Source: Comamonas odontotermitis (lineage in GTDB: Bacteria; Pseudomonadota; Gammaproteobacteria; Burkholderiales; Burkholderiaceae_C). Taken from it: a stretch of 64,000 bases of DNA. Positions 54,616-63,708 of this stretch are shown in pieces. A model generated the notes under the pieces. The model saw only the letters and a list, made by a program, of their open reading frames with translations, did no database searches and had not been told where the DNA came from. How positions within the stretch are numbered: the first letter of the stretch is position 1; every line of letters begins with the position of its first letter. Position numbers and translations under genes: made by a program. The stretch covers positions 3,397,001 through 3,461,000 of the forward strand of contig NZ_CP083451.1 in the NCBI RefSeq assembly GCF_020080045.1, in the 5' to 3' direction.

Positions 54616-54641
54616 GCCGATTTCTTCTGTTTCAATAAAGT

Positions 54642-55385
54642 TTATCGGGCCGCTCGCCCAAGCAGCAGGCACAGCTCGGTCAGATCGCGCACCATGGCCT
54701 GGGGTGCCTGGCTGGCAAGCGGCCACTGCAGATGGGTGGCACTAACGGCAGCCTGGTGGTAATCCAGCTCCTGGCGTTGCACCCAGGCAGCCTGCATGCC
54801 GCAGGCCAGTGCGCCTTCCACATCCAGCGCGGCATCGTCTCCCACATGCAGAAATGCCGCCAGCGGCACAGCAATCGCCTGCGATGCCGCCGTGAAAATG
54901 CCCGCATGGGGCTTGGCCACACCCACCTCATGGGCGCTGGCACAAGCAGCAAACCAGGGCGCAAGCCCGACCCAATCCAGCCGGGCATTGCCGTTGGAGA
55001 CGGCCACCAGGGGATAGCGCGCCGACAGCCACGCCAGCGAATCCTCCACCTCGGCAAACCATGTCACCTGGTTGCGCGCCGCGTAAAACTGCGCAAACGT
55101 GGGCTCGACGAGTGCCTCGTCCTCCCCGGCCTGCAGCAGCGCGCGGCGGATGAACTGCTGCCGGAAATGCGTCATGTCGTGGGCCTTGTGCACATAGTCG
55201 TCACGTACCGACTGGCGGATGGCTCCGGCCACCGCCTTGTCCTGCAGCAAGGTGGCCGTTGCGGGTGCATGTTCGCTCAGGAAGCGGTGCTGCGCTGCTT
55301 CGGCAGCCTTGAGGGTGGGTAGCACGGGCCACAGGGTGTCATCCAGGTCAAGGCTGATGGCACGGATACGGTCAAGATCAAGCAT
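54642..55385 (-). CDS. HAD-superfamily hydrolase
   Basis: 247 residues. Motif I is ISLDLDDTLWPVLPTL (nucleophile Asp and the +2 Asp), motif II PLVAVSNGNARLDW, motif III around VAKPHAGIF, and motif IV FLHVGDDAALDVEGALACG with the paired Asp residues. It resembles YigB/YjjG-type phosphatases, which act on small phosphates such as FMN or nucleotides. ATG 55385 gives MLDLDRIRAIS. Divergent from hemH. Confidence 0.9.
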   Translation of the reverse strand: MLDLDRIRAISLDLDDTLWPVLPTLKAAEAAQHRFLSEHAPATATLLQDKAVAGAIRQSVRDDYVHKAHDMTHFRQQFIRRALLQAGEDEALVEPTFAQFYAARNQVTWFAEVEDSLAWLSARYPLVAVSNGNARLDWVGLAPWFAACASAHEVGVAKPHAGIFTAASQAIAVPLAAFLHVGDDAALDVEGALACGMQAAWVQRQELDYHQAAVSATHLQWPLASQAPQAMVRDLTELCLLLGRAAR

Positions 55386-55465
55386 GGCATGTATTTTGCC
55401 TACTTTGAACAAGCTCTTGGCCCTCACCCCCACGGCCAAGCTGCCCAAGCTGCGACAATGGCCGC

Positions 55466-56500
55466 ATGGTTTCAAGCCCCAGCCCTCTCCCAGGCACCGA
55501 ACCCCAGAACACCACCGGCATTCTGCTGTGCAACCTGGGCACGCCCGACGCTCCTACCCCCGCCGCCACCCGCCGCTATCTGGCCGAATTTCTGAGCGAC
55601 CCCCGTGTGGTCGAGATTCCGGCCGTGGTCTGGAAGCCACTGCTGCACGGCGTGATCCTGCGTACCCGCCCCGCCAAATCGGCCGCCAAGTACCAGACCG
55701 TGTGGATGCCCGAAGGCTCGCCGCTGGCCGTATGGACCAAAAAACAGGCCAAGCTGTTGCGCGGCTGGCTGGGCGAAGCCGGGCACCGCGTGCGGGTGCG
55801 ACCTGCCATGCGCTATGGCAACCCCTCCATTGCGAGCCAGCTTGACGCCTTCATGGCCGAAGGCGTGAGCCGGGTGCTGGTATTGCCGCTGTACCCGCAG
55901 TATTCGGCCACCACCACGGCGAGCGTGATCGACGCCGTGGGCGCCTGGAGCCGTGGCGTGCGTGCCCTCCCCGAGCTGCGCTTCGTGAACGATTACCACC
56001 GCCACCCCGGCTACATTGCCGCGCTGGCCGCATCGGTGCGCAAGCACTGGCAGCAGGAGGGCCGCGCCGAAAAGCTGGTGCTGAGCTTTCACGGCATTCC
56101 CGAGCGCAATGTGCGCCTGGGCGATCCATACGAGCGCCAATCGCGGGAAACCGCCACGCTGCTGGCTGCGGCGCTGGGCCTGCGTGAGGGCGAGTACATG
56201 GTCACCTTCCAGTCGCGCTTTGGCAAGGCCAAGTGGCTGGAGCCCTACACCGAACCCAGCCTGATCGCCCTCGCGCAGCAAGGAACCCGGCACGTGCAGG
56301 TCATGTGCCCCGGCTTTGCCGCCGATTGCCTGGAAACCCTGGAAGAGATCAACCAGGAGGTGCGCGAAGCCTTCATGCACGCTGGCGGCGAGCGGTTCGA
56401 CTACATTCCCTGCCTGAACGACCAGCCCGCATGGATCACCGCACTGTCCGAGCTGACCCAGCAGCATCTGCAGGGCTGGCCAACCCGGGGAGCCACATGA
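55466..56500 (+). CDS. hemH: ferrochelatase HemH
   Basis: 344 residues, inserts Fe2+ into protoporphyrin IX in the last step of heme synthesis. Motifs: GILLCNLGTPDAPTPAATRR, FLSDPRVVEIP, LVLPLYPQYSATTTASV, and catalytic His in LVLSFHGIPERNVRLGDPYE; the C-terminal VMCPGFAADCLETLEEINQE is typical. The stop overlaps the start of the acetyltransferase gene. Confidence 0.97.
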   Translation: MVSSPSPLPGTEPQNTTGILLCNLGTPDAPTPAATRRYLAEFLSDPRVVEIPAVVWKPLLHGVILRTRPAKSAAKYQTVWMPEGSPLAVWTKKQAKLLRGWLGEAGHRVRVRPAMRYGNPSIASQLDAFMAEGVSRVLVLPLYPQYSATTTASVIDAVGAWSRGVRALPELRFVNDYHRHPGYIAALAASVRKHWQQEGRAEKLVLSFHGIPERNVRLGDPYERQSRETATLLAAALGLREGEYMVTFQSRFGKAKWLEPYTEPSLIALAQQGTRHVQVMCPGFAADCLETLEEINQEVREAFMHAGGERFDYIPCLNDQPAWITALSELTQQHLQGWPTRGAT

Positions 56501-57003
56501 TGCAGCTTTACCCTCTTGAAGCGGATGCCTCCTGGGAGATTCAGGTACGCCAGCTGACCATGCATCCGCAGCAGCAGCCATTCATCGGCGATCTGGATGC
56601 ACTCCTGCAATCGCAGGAGCCGGGAATCAGCCGCCATGTGATGGTACAAAACGGCCAGGCCGTCGGCTTTTTCCGGCTCGACACGCAATTTTCCACCAGC
56701 CACCCGTTTGCACCGGAAACTGCCCTGGGCCTGCGCTCCTTCTTTGTCGGCAGCAACTACCAGGGCCAGGGCCTGGCAAAGCATGCGCTGCAGGCCATGC
56801 CTGCCTACATCCGCCACCTGGGCCTGCCCGCCAGCCGGTTGTACCTGACGGTGAACTGCAAGAACGATGCGGCCTACCAGCTCTACCAACGTTGCGGATT
56901 CGTGGCAACCGGCGAACTGTACCTGGGCGGCGGCTACGGGCCGCAACACATCATGTACCTGGCACTGGCTGCGCCAGCTCCTGCCCCAGCTTCCGCTCTC
57001 TAA
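56497..57003 (+). CDS. GNAT-family N-acetyltransferase
   Basis: 168 residues. The acetyl-CoA loop is GSNYQGQGLAKHALQAMPAY, and LYLTVNCKNDAAYQLYQRCG FVATGE is the C-terminal beta-bulge region (broken here at the Gly). Substrate unknown. ATG 56497 overlaps hemH by four bases, with GGGGAG just upstream; its stop overlaps the ATG of the Lon-like protease gene. The three genes are therefore one translational unit. Confidence 0.88.
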   Translation: MMQLYPLEADASWEIQVRQLTMHPQQQPFIGDLDALLQSQEPGISRHVMVQNGQAVGFFRLDTQFSTSHPFAPETALGLRSFFVGSNYQGQGLAKHALQAMPAYIRHLGLPASRLYLTVNCKNDAAYQLYQRCGFVATGELYLGGGYGPQHIMYLALAAPAPAPASAL

Positions 57004-59867
57004 TGACCAAGGAATACTCCCCATTGTCTGATTCCCGCATTCCTGCCTCTCCGACTCCCGTCTGCGCCGAGCTCCTGCACGCGCGCCAGCTGCGCCTGTC
57101 CATCGATCCTGCCAGCCTGGGCTTTGCCAGCACTGCCGAACTGGTGAACGAGCCGTTTTCCTGGATCGGCCAGCAGCGCGCCCAGGCGGCTGCCGAATTC
57201 GGCCTGGGGCTCGACCAGCCCGACTACCACCTGTTCGTGCTGGGCGAAGAAGGCAGCGGCCGCACCTCGTTGCTGCGCCAGGCCATGCAGGCTGAGGCCG
57301 CGCGCCGCCCTGCAGCGCCAGACATCGCCTTTGTCCACAATTTTGCTGTGCCCGAGCGCCCGCTGGCGGTGCGCCTGCCCGCCGGTCAGGGCCGCGTCTT
57401 GAAAAAGCGTATCGAAGGCCTGATCGACAAACTGCCCGAGCAGCTGGACAAGGCCGTCAACGAAGCGCAGCACCGCCGCCAGATCGAGCAGCTCTACAAC
57501 CAGGCGCGCCTGGCCGAAGAAGCAGGCTTTGCCAGCCTGCGCGACTGGGCGAGCTGCGTAGGCCTGCGCATTCGCCGCGAGGAAGGCCAGCTGGTGGTGG
57601 AATCGGCAGCCGATCCCGCCGAGAACGCCGACAGCGCCAGCCCCGCAGACCCCAACGCCCAGGCCGAGCCCGGCGCCGAGGACAGCAACGACAATTTTGA
57701 AGAAAATGAGGCTCTGGCGCAGTATGGACAAGCGCCATTAGCTATCAATACAGAAGCATCTATTACGGAAGCAATCGGTACCGAGCCCAGCGGTGCAGCA
57801 GCCATCAGCGCCACAGCGCCCGCCGAAGGCGCCGTGGTGGTGCAGCTCAACCTGCCGGCTGCAGACAGCGCGCCACAGGCCGCTGCAAGCGCAGAAGCAC
57901 CCGCCAACCCTGCTGCCACAGCCGAGCCGCCGCCACCCACGATTGATCTGGAATACCAGTTGCGGTTGCAACTTGCCCAGTTTCGCGGCCAGTTGCGCCA
58001 GGCGCACAGCGCGCGCGATGCGGCGCTCCACCTGTTCTACCAGTCGCTCGCCACGCCGCTGTGGCAGGCTGGCGCCGCCCAGGCGCTTGACGGCCTGAAC
58101 CCCGCGCCCGAACACGCCGCGACCTTGCAGCGCTGGCTGTCCCAGATGCAGGCCGAATGGCTCAAAAACATGACGCTGTGGGTGCCGCGCAGCATCGCGC
58201 AGGATGCCGATGCGCTGCTTGATACCACCGACAGCATTGAAGGCGAAGGCGAATCGCAGGATGCGCGCGACGACGCCCGCGCCCGCCTCGAAGCGCGCCG
58301 CCAGGCGCTGCGCTCGCTCAGCCAGCTCAACCTGGTGGTCGATCACCATGGCGAGACGCGAGCGCCTGTCATCACCGAAGACCAGCCCAGCCTGCGCAAC
58401 CTGTTCGGCACCATCGACCCGCCCGAAGACGACGAGCACCGCAGCGATTTCTCGTGCATCCGCGCGGGCAGCGTGCTGCGCGCCGACGGCGGCTTTTTGC
58501 TGTTGCACCTGCGCGACATGGTGGGCGACGAAGCCTGCTGGCAGGCGCTGCGCCGCGTGCTGCGCACCCGCCAGCTGCGCATCGACGACGTGCACGCCGC
58601 CCAGGGGCCCAGCAACAGCGGCGGCATGCAGCCGGAGTTGCTGCCGTTGCACTTCAAGCTCGTGCTGGTAGGCTCGGAAGAGAGCTATTACCAGATGCAG
58701 GAGCATGACCCGGACATGGCGCGGCGCTTCCGCGTCAAGGTCGATTTTGCCGAACACTTCAAGGCCACGGCAGCCACCTACCGCGCCACCGCCGCCTTGA
58801 TGGCGCAGCGCTGCGCGCTCTACCAATTGCCGCACTGCGACGCCAGCGCCGTGGCGCGGCTGCTGGAGCAATCGCACCGCGAGGCCGATGACCAGCAGCG
58901 CCAGAGCGGCCAGTTGAACCAGCTCGAAGCCCTGCTGATCGAAAGCGCGCAACGCGCCCGCCAATCGGGCACCGGCCGCCTGGTGCAGGCCGCCGATGTG
59001 GAAGCTGCGCTGGCCGCGCACCGCGAGCGCCACAACGCCATGGAAGAAGCACTGCACGATGCCATCGCCGAGGGCGAACACGTCATCTCGTTTGCCGGCA
59101 GTGCCGTAGGCCAGCTCAACGGCCTGTCGCAGATCGATACCGGCGACCACCGCTTCGGCCTGCCCGCACGCATCACCGCGCGCACCTATGCGGGCCAGGA
59201 GGGGGTGCTGAACATCGAGCGCGAAGTCGCCCTCTCCGGCCCCATCCATGACAAGGGCGTGCTGATCCTGCAAAGCTACTTGACGGCGCTCTTTGGTCAT
59301 CTGGCGCCGCTGGCGCTCAATGCCTCGGTGGTGTTCGAGCAGGAATACAGCGGCGTCGAAGGCGATTCGGCCAGCTGCGCCGAGCTGTATGCGCTACTGT
59401 CATCGCTGTCGGGCCTGCCGCTGCTGCAGAACATTGCAGTGACCGGGGCGCTCAACCAGCATGGCGAAGTGCTGCCCGTGGGGGGCCTGAACGAAAAGAT
59501 CGAAGGCTGGTTCGACCTGTGCGCCCAGCAGGGTCTTGACGGCAGTCATGGTGTGCTCATCCCCGCGCGCAACCAGCGCCACCTGATGCTGGCCCAGCGC
59601 GTGGTGGACGCCGTGCAGGCGGGGCTCTTCCATGTCCATACCGCCGAGCATGTGAGCCAGGGCATTGCACTGATGATGGGCCAGTGCGACGTACCGGCCG
59701 ACACCCATGTGGGGCCGCGCCGCCTGCCCGCCGCCGTGATGCAGGGCGCAGAAGCCACCTTGCTGCAATACCGATTGGCCTGTCAGAAGGCCGAAGCGGC
59801 CCGCCCGCGCGCGCAGCGGGCCCGCCAGCGCCAGATGCGCAATCTGGCGCAGCAGAACCGGGCTTAA
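57003..59867 (+). CDS. Lon-like ATP-binding protease (COG1067 / AAA_32)
   Basis: 954 residues. The N-terminal P-loop-like site is VLGEEGSGRTSLLRQA, with Arg in place of Lys as is common in this group. A long coiled and helical middle follows, and a C-terminal Lon protease domain with catalytic Ser in GVEGDSASCAELYALLS and Lys in GGLNEKIEGWFDLC. Between about residues 200 and 320 lies a low-complexity Ala/Pro/Glu stretch that includes a palindromic repeat copy. ATG 57003 overlaps the previous stop. Function of this family (YcbZ/LonH-like) is poorly known. Confidence 0.9.
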   Translation: MTKEYSPLSDSRIPASPTPVCAELLHARQLRLSIDPASLGFASTAELVNEPFSWIGQQRAQAAAEFGLGLDQPDYHLFVLGEEGSGRTSLLRQAMQAEAARRPAAPDIAFVHNFAVPERPLAVRLPAGQGRVLKKRIEGLIDKLPEQLDKAVNEAQHRRQIEQLYNQARLAEEAGFASLRDWASCVGLRIRREEGQLVVESAADPAENADSASPADPNAQAEPGAEDSNDNFEENEALAQYGQAPLAINTEASITEAIGTEPSGAAAISATAPAEGAVVVQLNLPAADSAPQAAASAEAPANPAATAEPPPPTIDLEYQLRLQLAQFRGQLRQAHSARDAALHLFYQSLATPLWQAGAAQALDGLNPAPEHAATLQRWLSQMQAEWLKNMTLWVPRSIAQDADALLDTTDSIEGEGESQDARDDARARLEARRQALRSLSQLNLVVDHHGETRAPVITEDQPSLRNLFGTIDPPEDDEHRSDFSCIRAGSVLRADGGFLLLHLRDMVGDEACWQALRRVLRTRQLRIDDVHAAQGPSNSGGMQPELLPLHFKLVLVGSEESYYQMQEHDPDMARRFRVKVDFAEHFKATAATYRATAALMAQRCALYQLPHCDASAVARLLEQSHREADDQQRQSGQLNQLEALLIESAQRARQSGTGRLVQAADVEAALAAHRERHNAMEEALHDAIAEGEHVISFAGSAVGQLNGLSQIDTGDHRFGLPARITARTYAGQEGVLNIEREVALSGPIHDKGVLILQSYLTALFGHLAPLALNASVVFEQEYSGVEGDSASCAELYALLSSLSGLPLLQNIAVTGALNQHGEVLPVGGLNEKIEGWFDLCAQQGLDGSHGVLIPARNQRHLMLAQRVVDAVQAGLFHVHTAEHVSQGIALMMGQCDVPADTHVGPRRLPAAVMQGAEATLLQYRLACQKAEAARPRAQRARQRQMRNLAQQNRA
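57711..57752. repeat. palindromic repeat copy inside the Lon-like gene
   Basis: GCTCTGGCGC, then AAGCGCCATTAGCTATCAATA. TGGCGC (57715-57720) and GCGCCA (57732-57737) are the arms. It is the reverse orientation of the intergenic copies, with the whole core preserved, read in frame as roughly ALAQYGQAPLAINT. Confidence 0.75.
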
Positions 59868-59876
59868 AGCAGATTC

Positions 59877-59904
59877 AGGAGAGAAGGCATCAGCCTCCTC
59901 TCCT
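59877..59904. terminator. hairpin between convergent genes
   Basis: AGGAGAG-A-AGGC / GCCT-C-CTCTCCT, loop ATCA; an almost perfect 12-bp stem with one A-C mismatch. No U-run. Probably the shared 3' end of the Lon-like gene and the surface-protein gene. Confidence 0.5.
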
Positions 59905-59922
59905 CGACTTGAATCAATGCGC

Positions 59923-62070
59923 TCAAGCGCGGCGCAAGCGAACTGCAGCAAGCCCCGCCAAGGCAAGGGAAACCAGCATCAATGCCCACTGGCCTAAAGA
60001 TGGAACGGGTGCAGGCTGCGAGCCCGTTGCCGCGATCGCGGTCACGCTTGCAGTTGCGCTGTTGTTAGCCATATTGGACTCGGTAGTTACCGTACTGGCA
60101 GTGGCAACCAGTGGGTAGGTGCTGCCTGCTGCGGCAGATGCGGGAATGTGCACCACCACGGTCACCGTAATGCTCTGCCCCACCGCCATGCTGCCCAAGC
60201 TGCATGCCAAGCCACTGCAAGGTGCCGAGGTGGAGACCAGGGTTGTGCCTGCGGGCAGGATGCTGTTCAGGCTTACGCTGTCTGCTGCTGCGCTGCCCTG
60301 ATTGGTAACGGTGATGGTGTATGAGGCGTTGCTGTCAGGCATAACAGTAGCGGGCAATGCGCTGGCCGAGACAACGAGATCTGGCAAGGGTGCTGCAACC
60401 ACGCTGACACTGGCAGTGGCGCTGTTGTTGGTGGTAACGGGTTCAATGGTTGCGGTGCTGGCGTTGGCAGTAAGCGCATAACTGCTACCCGCCTGTGCTG
60501 TAGCAGGAATTTGGACAATGACATCAACGGTGACGGTTTGCCCCGTGGTCAAGGTGCCAAGACTGCAAGCGAAGCCACCAGCGCACGGGGTGGATGTTGA
60601 AACAACGGTAGCGCCAGCAGGCAGAACAGTGCTGAGGCTGGAGAGGTCAGCAGCGGCACCGCCCTGATTGGTAACAGTGATGGTGTAGGTAGCCGTACTG
60701 CCCGCTGCAACAGGGTCAGGGGCGGCATTCACAGATACCACCAGATCTGGCACTGCCGGGCAGGCCAGCGTGGCAGTGGCAGGGGTTTTGACATAGCCTG
60801 CGCCAGTCACCGAGAAATCAGTGCCAGGGGTGATGGTGTTTGTGACGCCTGAGCCTGTTGTAGTGCACTGGCTGGCTGCACTGACAGGCCAGATTACCGG
60901 AACGGTAATGGAACAGCCACCGCCAGGCACGGCACCACCACTCAGCGTAACCGAGCTACCGCCCATAGGAGCCGTCAGTGTGCCACCGGTGCAGGTGGTG
61001 GTAGCTGCCCCGCCAACTTGCAAAGGAGCTGGCAGATTGTCAGTCACGGTCAAGCCGCTGATAGGTGTGGCACCCGTGTTGCCGACGCTAATGGTCAGAG
61101 TGCTGGTCTGCCCTACATTGACCGAGGTGGGGGAGAATGTCTTGGCGATTGAGGCGGGGATGCCGCAGCCGCCGCCCGACGAGAGGGCAGCAGAAAAAGC
61201 TGGGGCGATCTTCCCCTGGTTGGTAACACCCGAGTTATTGGTCACGCCAGAGGAGGTGCCACCAAAATAATTTCGGCTCTCGAACATGGAGATATCCGAC
61301 ATGGCAAACAGACAGGCACCACTGCCGCCAAAGGATTGTGTGCTTGGGATGAACACAGCAGCGACGTTGTTCACCATAGTGCCGGTCGCTGGCAGTGGTT
61401 CGCTAGGCGGCAGGTAAAGCACGTTGGCAGCAGGCACATTGTTCATGTAGAACATATAGCCTCCACGCAACGGATTGAGACCCGAAAAGCTGCTAACGAC
61501 GGATGGAGAATTGTTCGTGTTGAGCTGAAAATTCACATCCATCACCACAGGCGCAGACGCTACTGCGTCAATATTGGCTGCCAACTTAAGCTCTGCCAGC
61601 AGATCAGCGGCAGCACCACCCGAAGCAGCTCCGCCCGTGTCATACAGCAGCGCAAATCCATTAGCACTGCGGTTGGCAATGGCTTGGTTGATGGCAGAGA
61701 GATTGCCCGCTTCAAAAGGCGCGACGAGCCTGGCAACCACTACGAGATCATAAGCACTGGAGCTGAATGTGGCAGCCGAAACCGCACCGGCTTGATCCAG
61801 TGTCTTGATGTGCGTGACCGTATCGCCTGCGCTGGTGAATTCGGTCACCAAGTTATCCATTGAGTCTGTCGCAGAATTGGGGATCGCACCGTAGGAATTA
61901 TAGGTAGACAGTACCAGCACATTTTTGGCATTGGCTTGCGTGTATGCCAACAGGCCCATGGCCAGAACAAATAAGCAGCGCAGCATTATTTGGACAAAAC
62001 GGCTCTTTGGGAGAGATTCACGGAGCCATTCATTTATTCCAAACTGCTCCCTTGACAAAGAAATCAGCAT
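59923..62070 (-). CDS. surface protein with DUF11 repeats and IPTL-CTERM sorting signal
   Basis: 715 residues from ATG 62070, chosen because AAGAGGGG lies upstream. A signal peptide (CLFVLAMGLLAYTQANA) is followed by an N-terminal domain starting KNVLVLSTYNSYGAIPNSAT, then a beta-rich region (IAKTFSPTSVNVGQTSTLTI), and two tandem DUF11/CARDB-like repeats (each PDLVVS..., ending NNSATASVSV/NNSATASVTA). The C-terminus is VPSLGQWALMLVSLALAGL then AAVRLRRA: motif, membrane helix and basic tail of the IPTL-CTERM signal. Exported and probably processed at the membrane; no sorting enzyme or polysaccharide genes are in the window. Confidence 0.88.
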   Translation of the reverse strand: MLISLSREQFGINEWLRESLPKSRFVQIMLRCLFVLAMGLLAYTQANAKNVLVLSTYNSYGAIPNSATDSMDNLVTEFTSAGDTVTHIKTLDQAGAVSAATFSSSAYDLVVVARLVAPFEAGNLSAINQAIANRSANGFALLYDTGGAASGGAAADLLAELKLAANIDAVASAPVVMDVNFQLNTNNSPSVVSSFSGLNPLRGGYMFYMNNVPAANVLYLPPSEPLPATGTMVNNVAAVFIPSTQSFGGSGACLFAMSDISMFESRNYFGGTSSGVTNNSGVTNQGKIAPAFSAALSSGGGCGIPASIAKTFSPTSVNVGQTSTLTISVGNTGATPISGLTVTDNLPAPLQVGGAATTTCTGGTLTAPMGGSSVTLSGGAVPGGGCSITVPVIWPVSAASQCTTTGSGVTNTITPGTDFSVTGAGYVKTPATATLACPAVPDLVVSVNAAPDPVAAGSTATYTITVTNQGGAAADLSSLSTVLPAGATVVSTSTPCAGGFACSLGTLTTGQTVTVDVIVQIPATAQAGSSYALTANASTATIEPVTTNNSATASVSVVAAPLPDLVVSASALPATVMPDSNASYTITVTNQGSAAADSVSLNSILPAGTTLVSTSAPCSGLACSLGSMAVGQSITVTVVVHIPASAAAGSTYPLVATASTVTTESNMANNSATASVTAIAATGSQPAPVPSLGQWALMLVSLALAGLAAVRLRRA

Positions 62071-62197
62071 ATTTTTAACCCCTCTTAATTTATACAACCG
62101 TAATTTCATCCACCGCACCAATTACCATTCCCGATGAAATAAACGAATATATAACTGATTTTAATTTACCCTAAATAAACCAGTTGACCGCTTATAT

Positions 62198-62513
62198 TCA
62201 TACCCTCAAGCTGTTGCGCACTTCGTTTACCCGGTTGATGGAGCGTGTCAACTCGCCTGCACGATCCTTCTCCCTTGGCGACTTGGTAAAGCTTGAGAGT
62301 TGACCCCCCCTCTTCAATGGTTTTGATTTTGATACTGGTTGCGGATGTTTCCCTATCGTTGACCAATTTGGTCTTGCTTTTCGCAGTAATGGCTGAGCCA
62401 TCAAAATACTCACCTAACGCCTCTTTTTTGCAGACAACCGAGCAACCAGTAGCAATCATCAGTATCGCCGAGACAGCGCTGATCGTAAAGCTTTCATTAT
62501 TTAGAAAAGCCAT
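62198..62513 (-). pseudogene. BON-domain lipoprotein gene broken at a G7 tract
   Basis: Reading from ATG 62513: a lipoprotein-like signal (SAILMIATGCSVV), then BON-domain start EALGEYFDGSAITAKSKTKL and ETSATSIKIKTIEEGG. At a run of seven G on the coding strand (62304-62310) the frame is lost. In the frame one base away the domain goes on as QLSSFTKSPREKDRAGELTR then SINRVNEVRNSLRV and a stop at 62198. Removing one G restores a complete 104-residue protein. In the present frame the protein continues to 62166 without BON likeness. Phase variation, recent mutation or a sequencing error are possible. Confidence 0.75.
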
Positions 62514-62705
62514 AAATTGGCTTTCAATCACCAGATTACTGCAAAGTGAACAAATGTTAAGCGTAGCGAGTGAACAACCTAAAATCAACCATATCGATGC
62601 AGGCTGCCCTACAAGTTTCATGCAAATGAGGGCTACGACGACCAGCGATATCAGTCGTACACAATTCGAGACCCTCAGGCCGTTGAGGAGACTTTAAACA
62701 CGTTC

Positions 62706-63602
62706 TTAGAACGGCGACTCGTCCGGCACCGGCAGGTCGCTGGAAGCCGCAGCGGCCAGTTGCAGGCGCAGCTGGGCGTTTTCGGTTTCCAGCTCCTGCA
62801 CCCGGGCGCGCAGGTCGCTGATCTGCTGCTGCGCCTTGTCAAGCGCTGCATCCACCGCCTCGGCGCCGTGGGCGGCGCTGGGTGCGGGCTCTGCAGCACC
62901 TTCGGGCTTGTCTTCCTTGGGCTTGCGCTTGGCTTCGCGCACGCGCTTGACCACCTGCTTGAGCTCGTCCTTGCCGCCCTGCGCGGCAGCCTGCTGCTCT
63001 TCGCGCGGCAAGGTGGCCACCACGGCGGCAGCATTGATCGAGATATCGCCTGCCTTGAGCGCCTCCACCAGCTCAGGGGCGGCACTTTTCTGGATCTTTT
63101 CGATCTGCGCCACCTGGCTGCTGGAGAGGCGTGCAGCCTTGGCAATGGCTTCGCGTGTGGCGACTTTCTCCAGCTCGGCTGCGTCCACAGGCGAGAACGC
63201 CTCATCCGCATTGGCAACCGCCGCCGCTTCGCCTTCTGCCGAAGGCTCTGCCGCCACCGGGTGGGCCTTTTCCAGCTTGCGGTGCTCCAGAATCTCACGC
63301 TTGCGCAGCGCCAGCACGCCCCGCTGGAAGTCAGACACGCTGCGGCGGCCCAGGTGCTGGTCGATCATCCATAGATAGACGTCTTCCATCGACTGGAAAT
63401 GCGTGTTCTGCACGGTGTTGAACGGCAGCCCGTGCTTCTGGCAGATGCCATAGCGGTTGTGGCCGTCCACCAGCACATTGCCCCACAGCACCAGCGCATC
63501 GCGGCAGCCTTCGGCCAGGATGCTGCGCTCCAGGGCGGCATGCTCGTCGGGGGTCAAGGGGTCGATGTAGGCTTTGAGTTCTTCGTTGACAACAATATCC
63601 AT
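62706..63602 (-). CDS. ParB/sulfiredoxin-fold protein, orphan
   Basis: 298 residues. N-terminal ParB-like nuclease fold: YIDPLTPDEHAALERSILAE, then LVLWGNVLVDGHNRYGIC (the GHNRY motif of the ParB box II), and a helix-turn-helix-like region EAIAKAARLSSSQVAQIEKI. A charged Ala/Lys-rich linker precedes a C-terminal coiled coil (AALDKAQQQISDLRARVQEL, ETENAQLRLQL). No parA, replication gene or phage gene is near, so a regulatory or nucleoid role is possible. Start ATG 63602 lacks a good ribosome site. Confidence 0.75.
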   Translation of the reverse strand: MDIVVNEELKAYIDPLTPDEHAALERSILAEGCRDALVLWGNVLVDGHNRYGICQKHGLPFNTVQNTHFQSMEDVYLWMIDQHLGRRSVSDFQRGVLALRKREILEHRKLEKAHPVAAEPSAEGEAAAVANADEAFSPVDAAELEKVATREAIAKAARLSSSQVAQIEKIQKSAAPELVEALKAGDISINAAAVVATLPREEQQAAAQGGKDELKQVVKRVREAKRKPKEDKPEGAAEPAPSAAHGAEAVDAALDKAQQQISDLRARVQELETENAQLRLQLAAAASSDLPVPDESPF

Positions 63603-63708
63603 CACGCAATACGGCGGCTTGGCGCCGCCGTAGTCCAAATCAATAACAGGTTGCGGCAATTGTAGAAGTGCGCGACAGTAGCAGCCGCTTGACAAGGGTT
63701 TGCCAACC

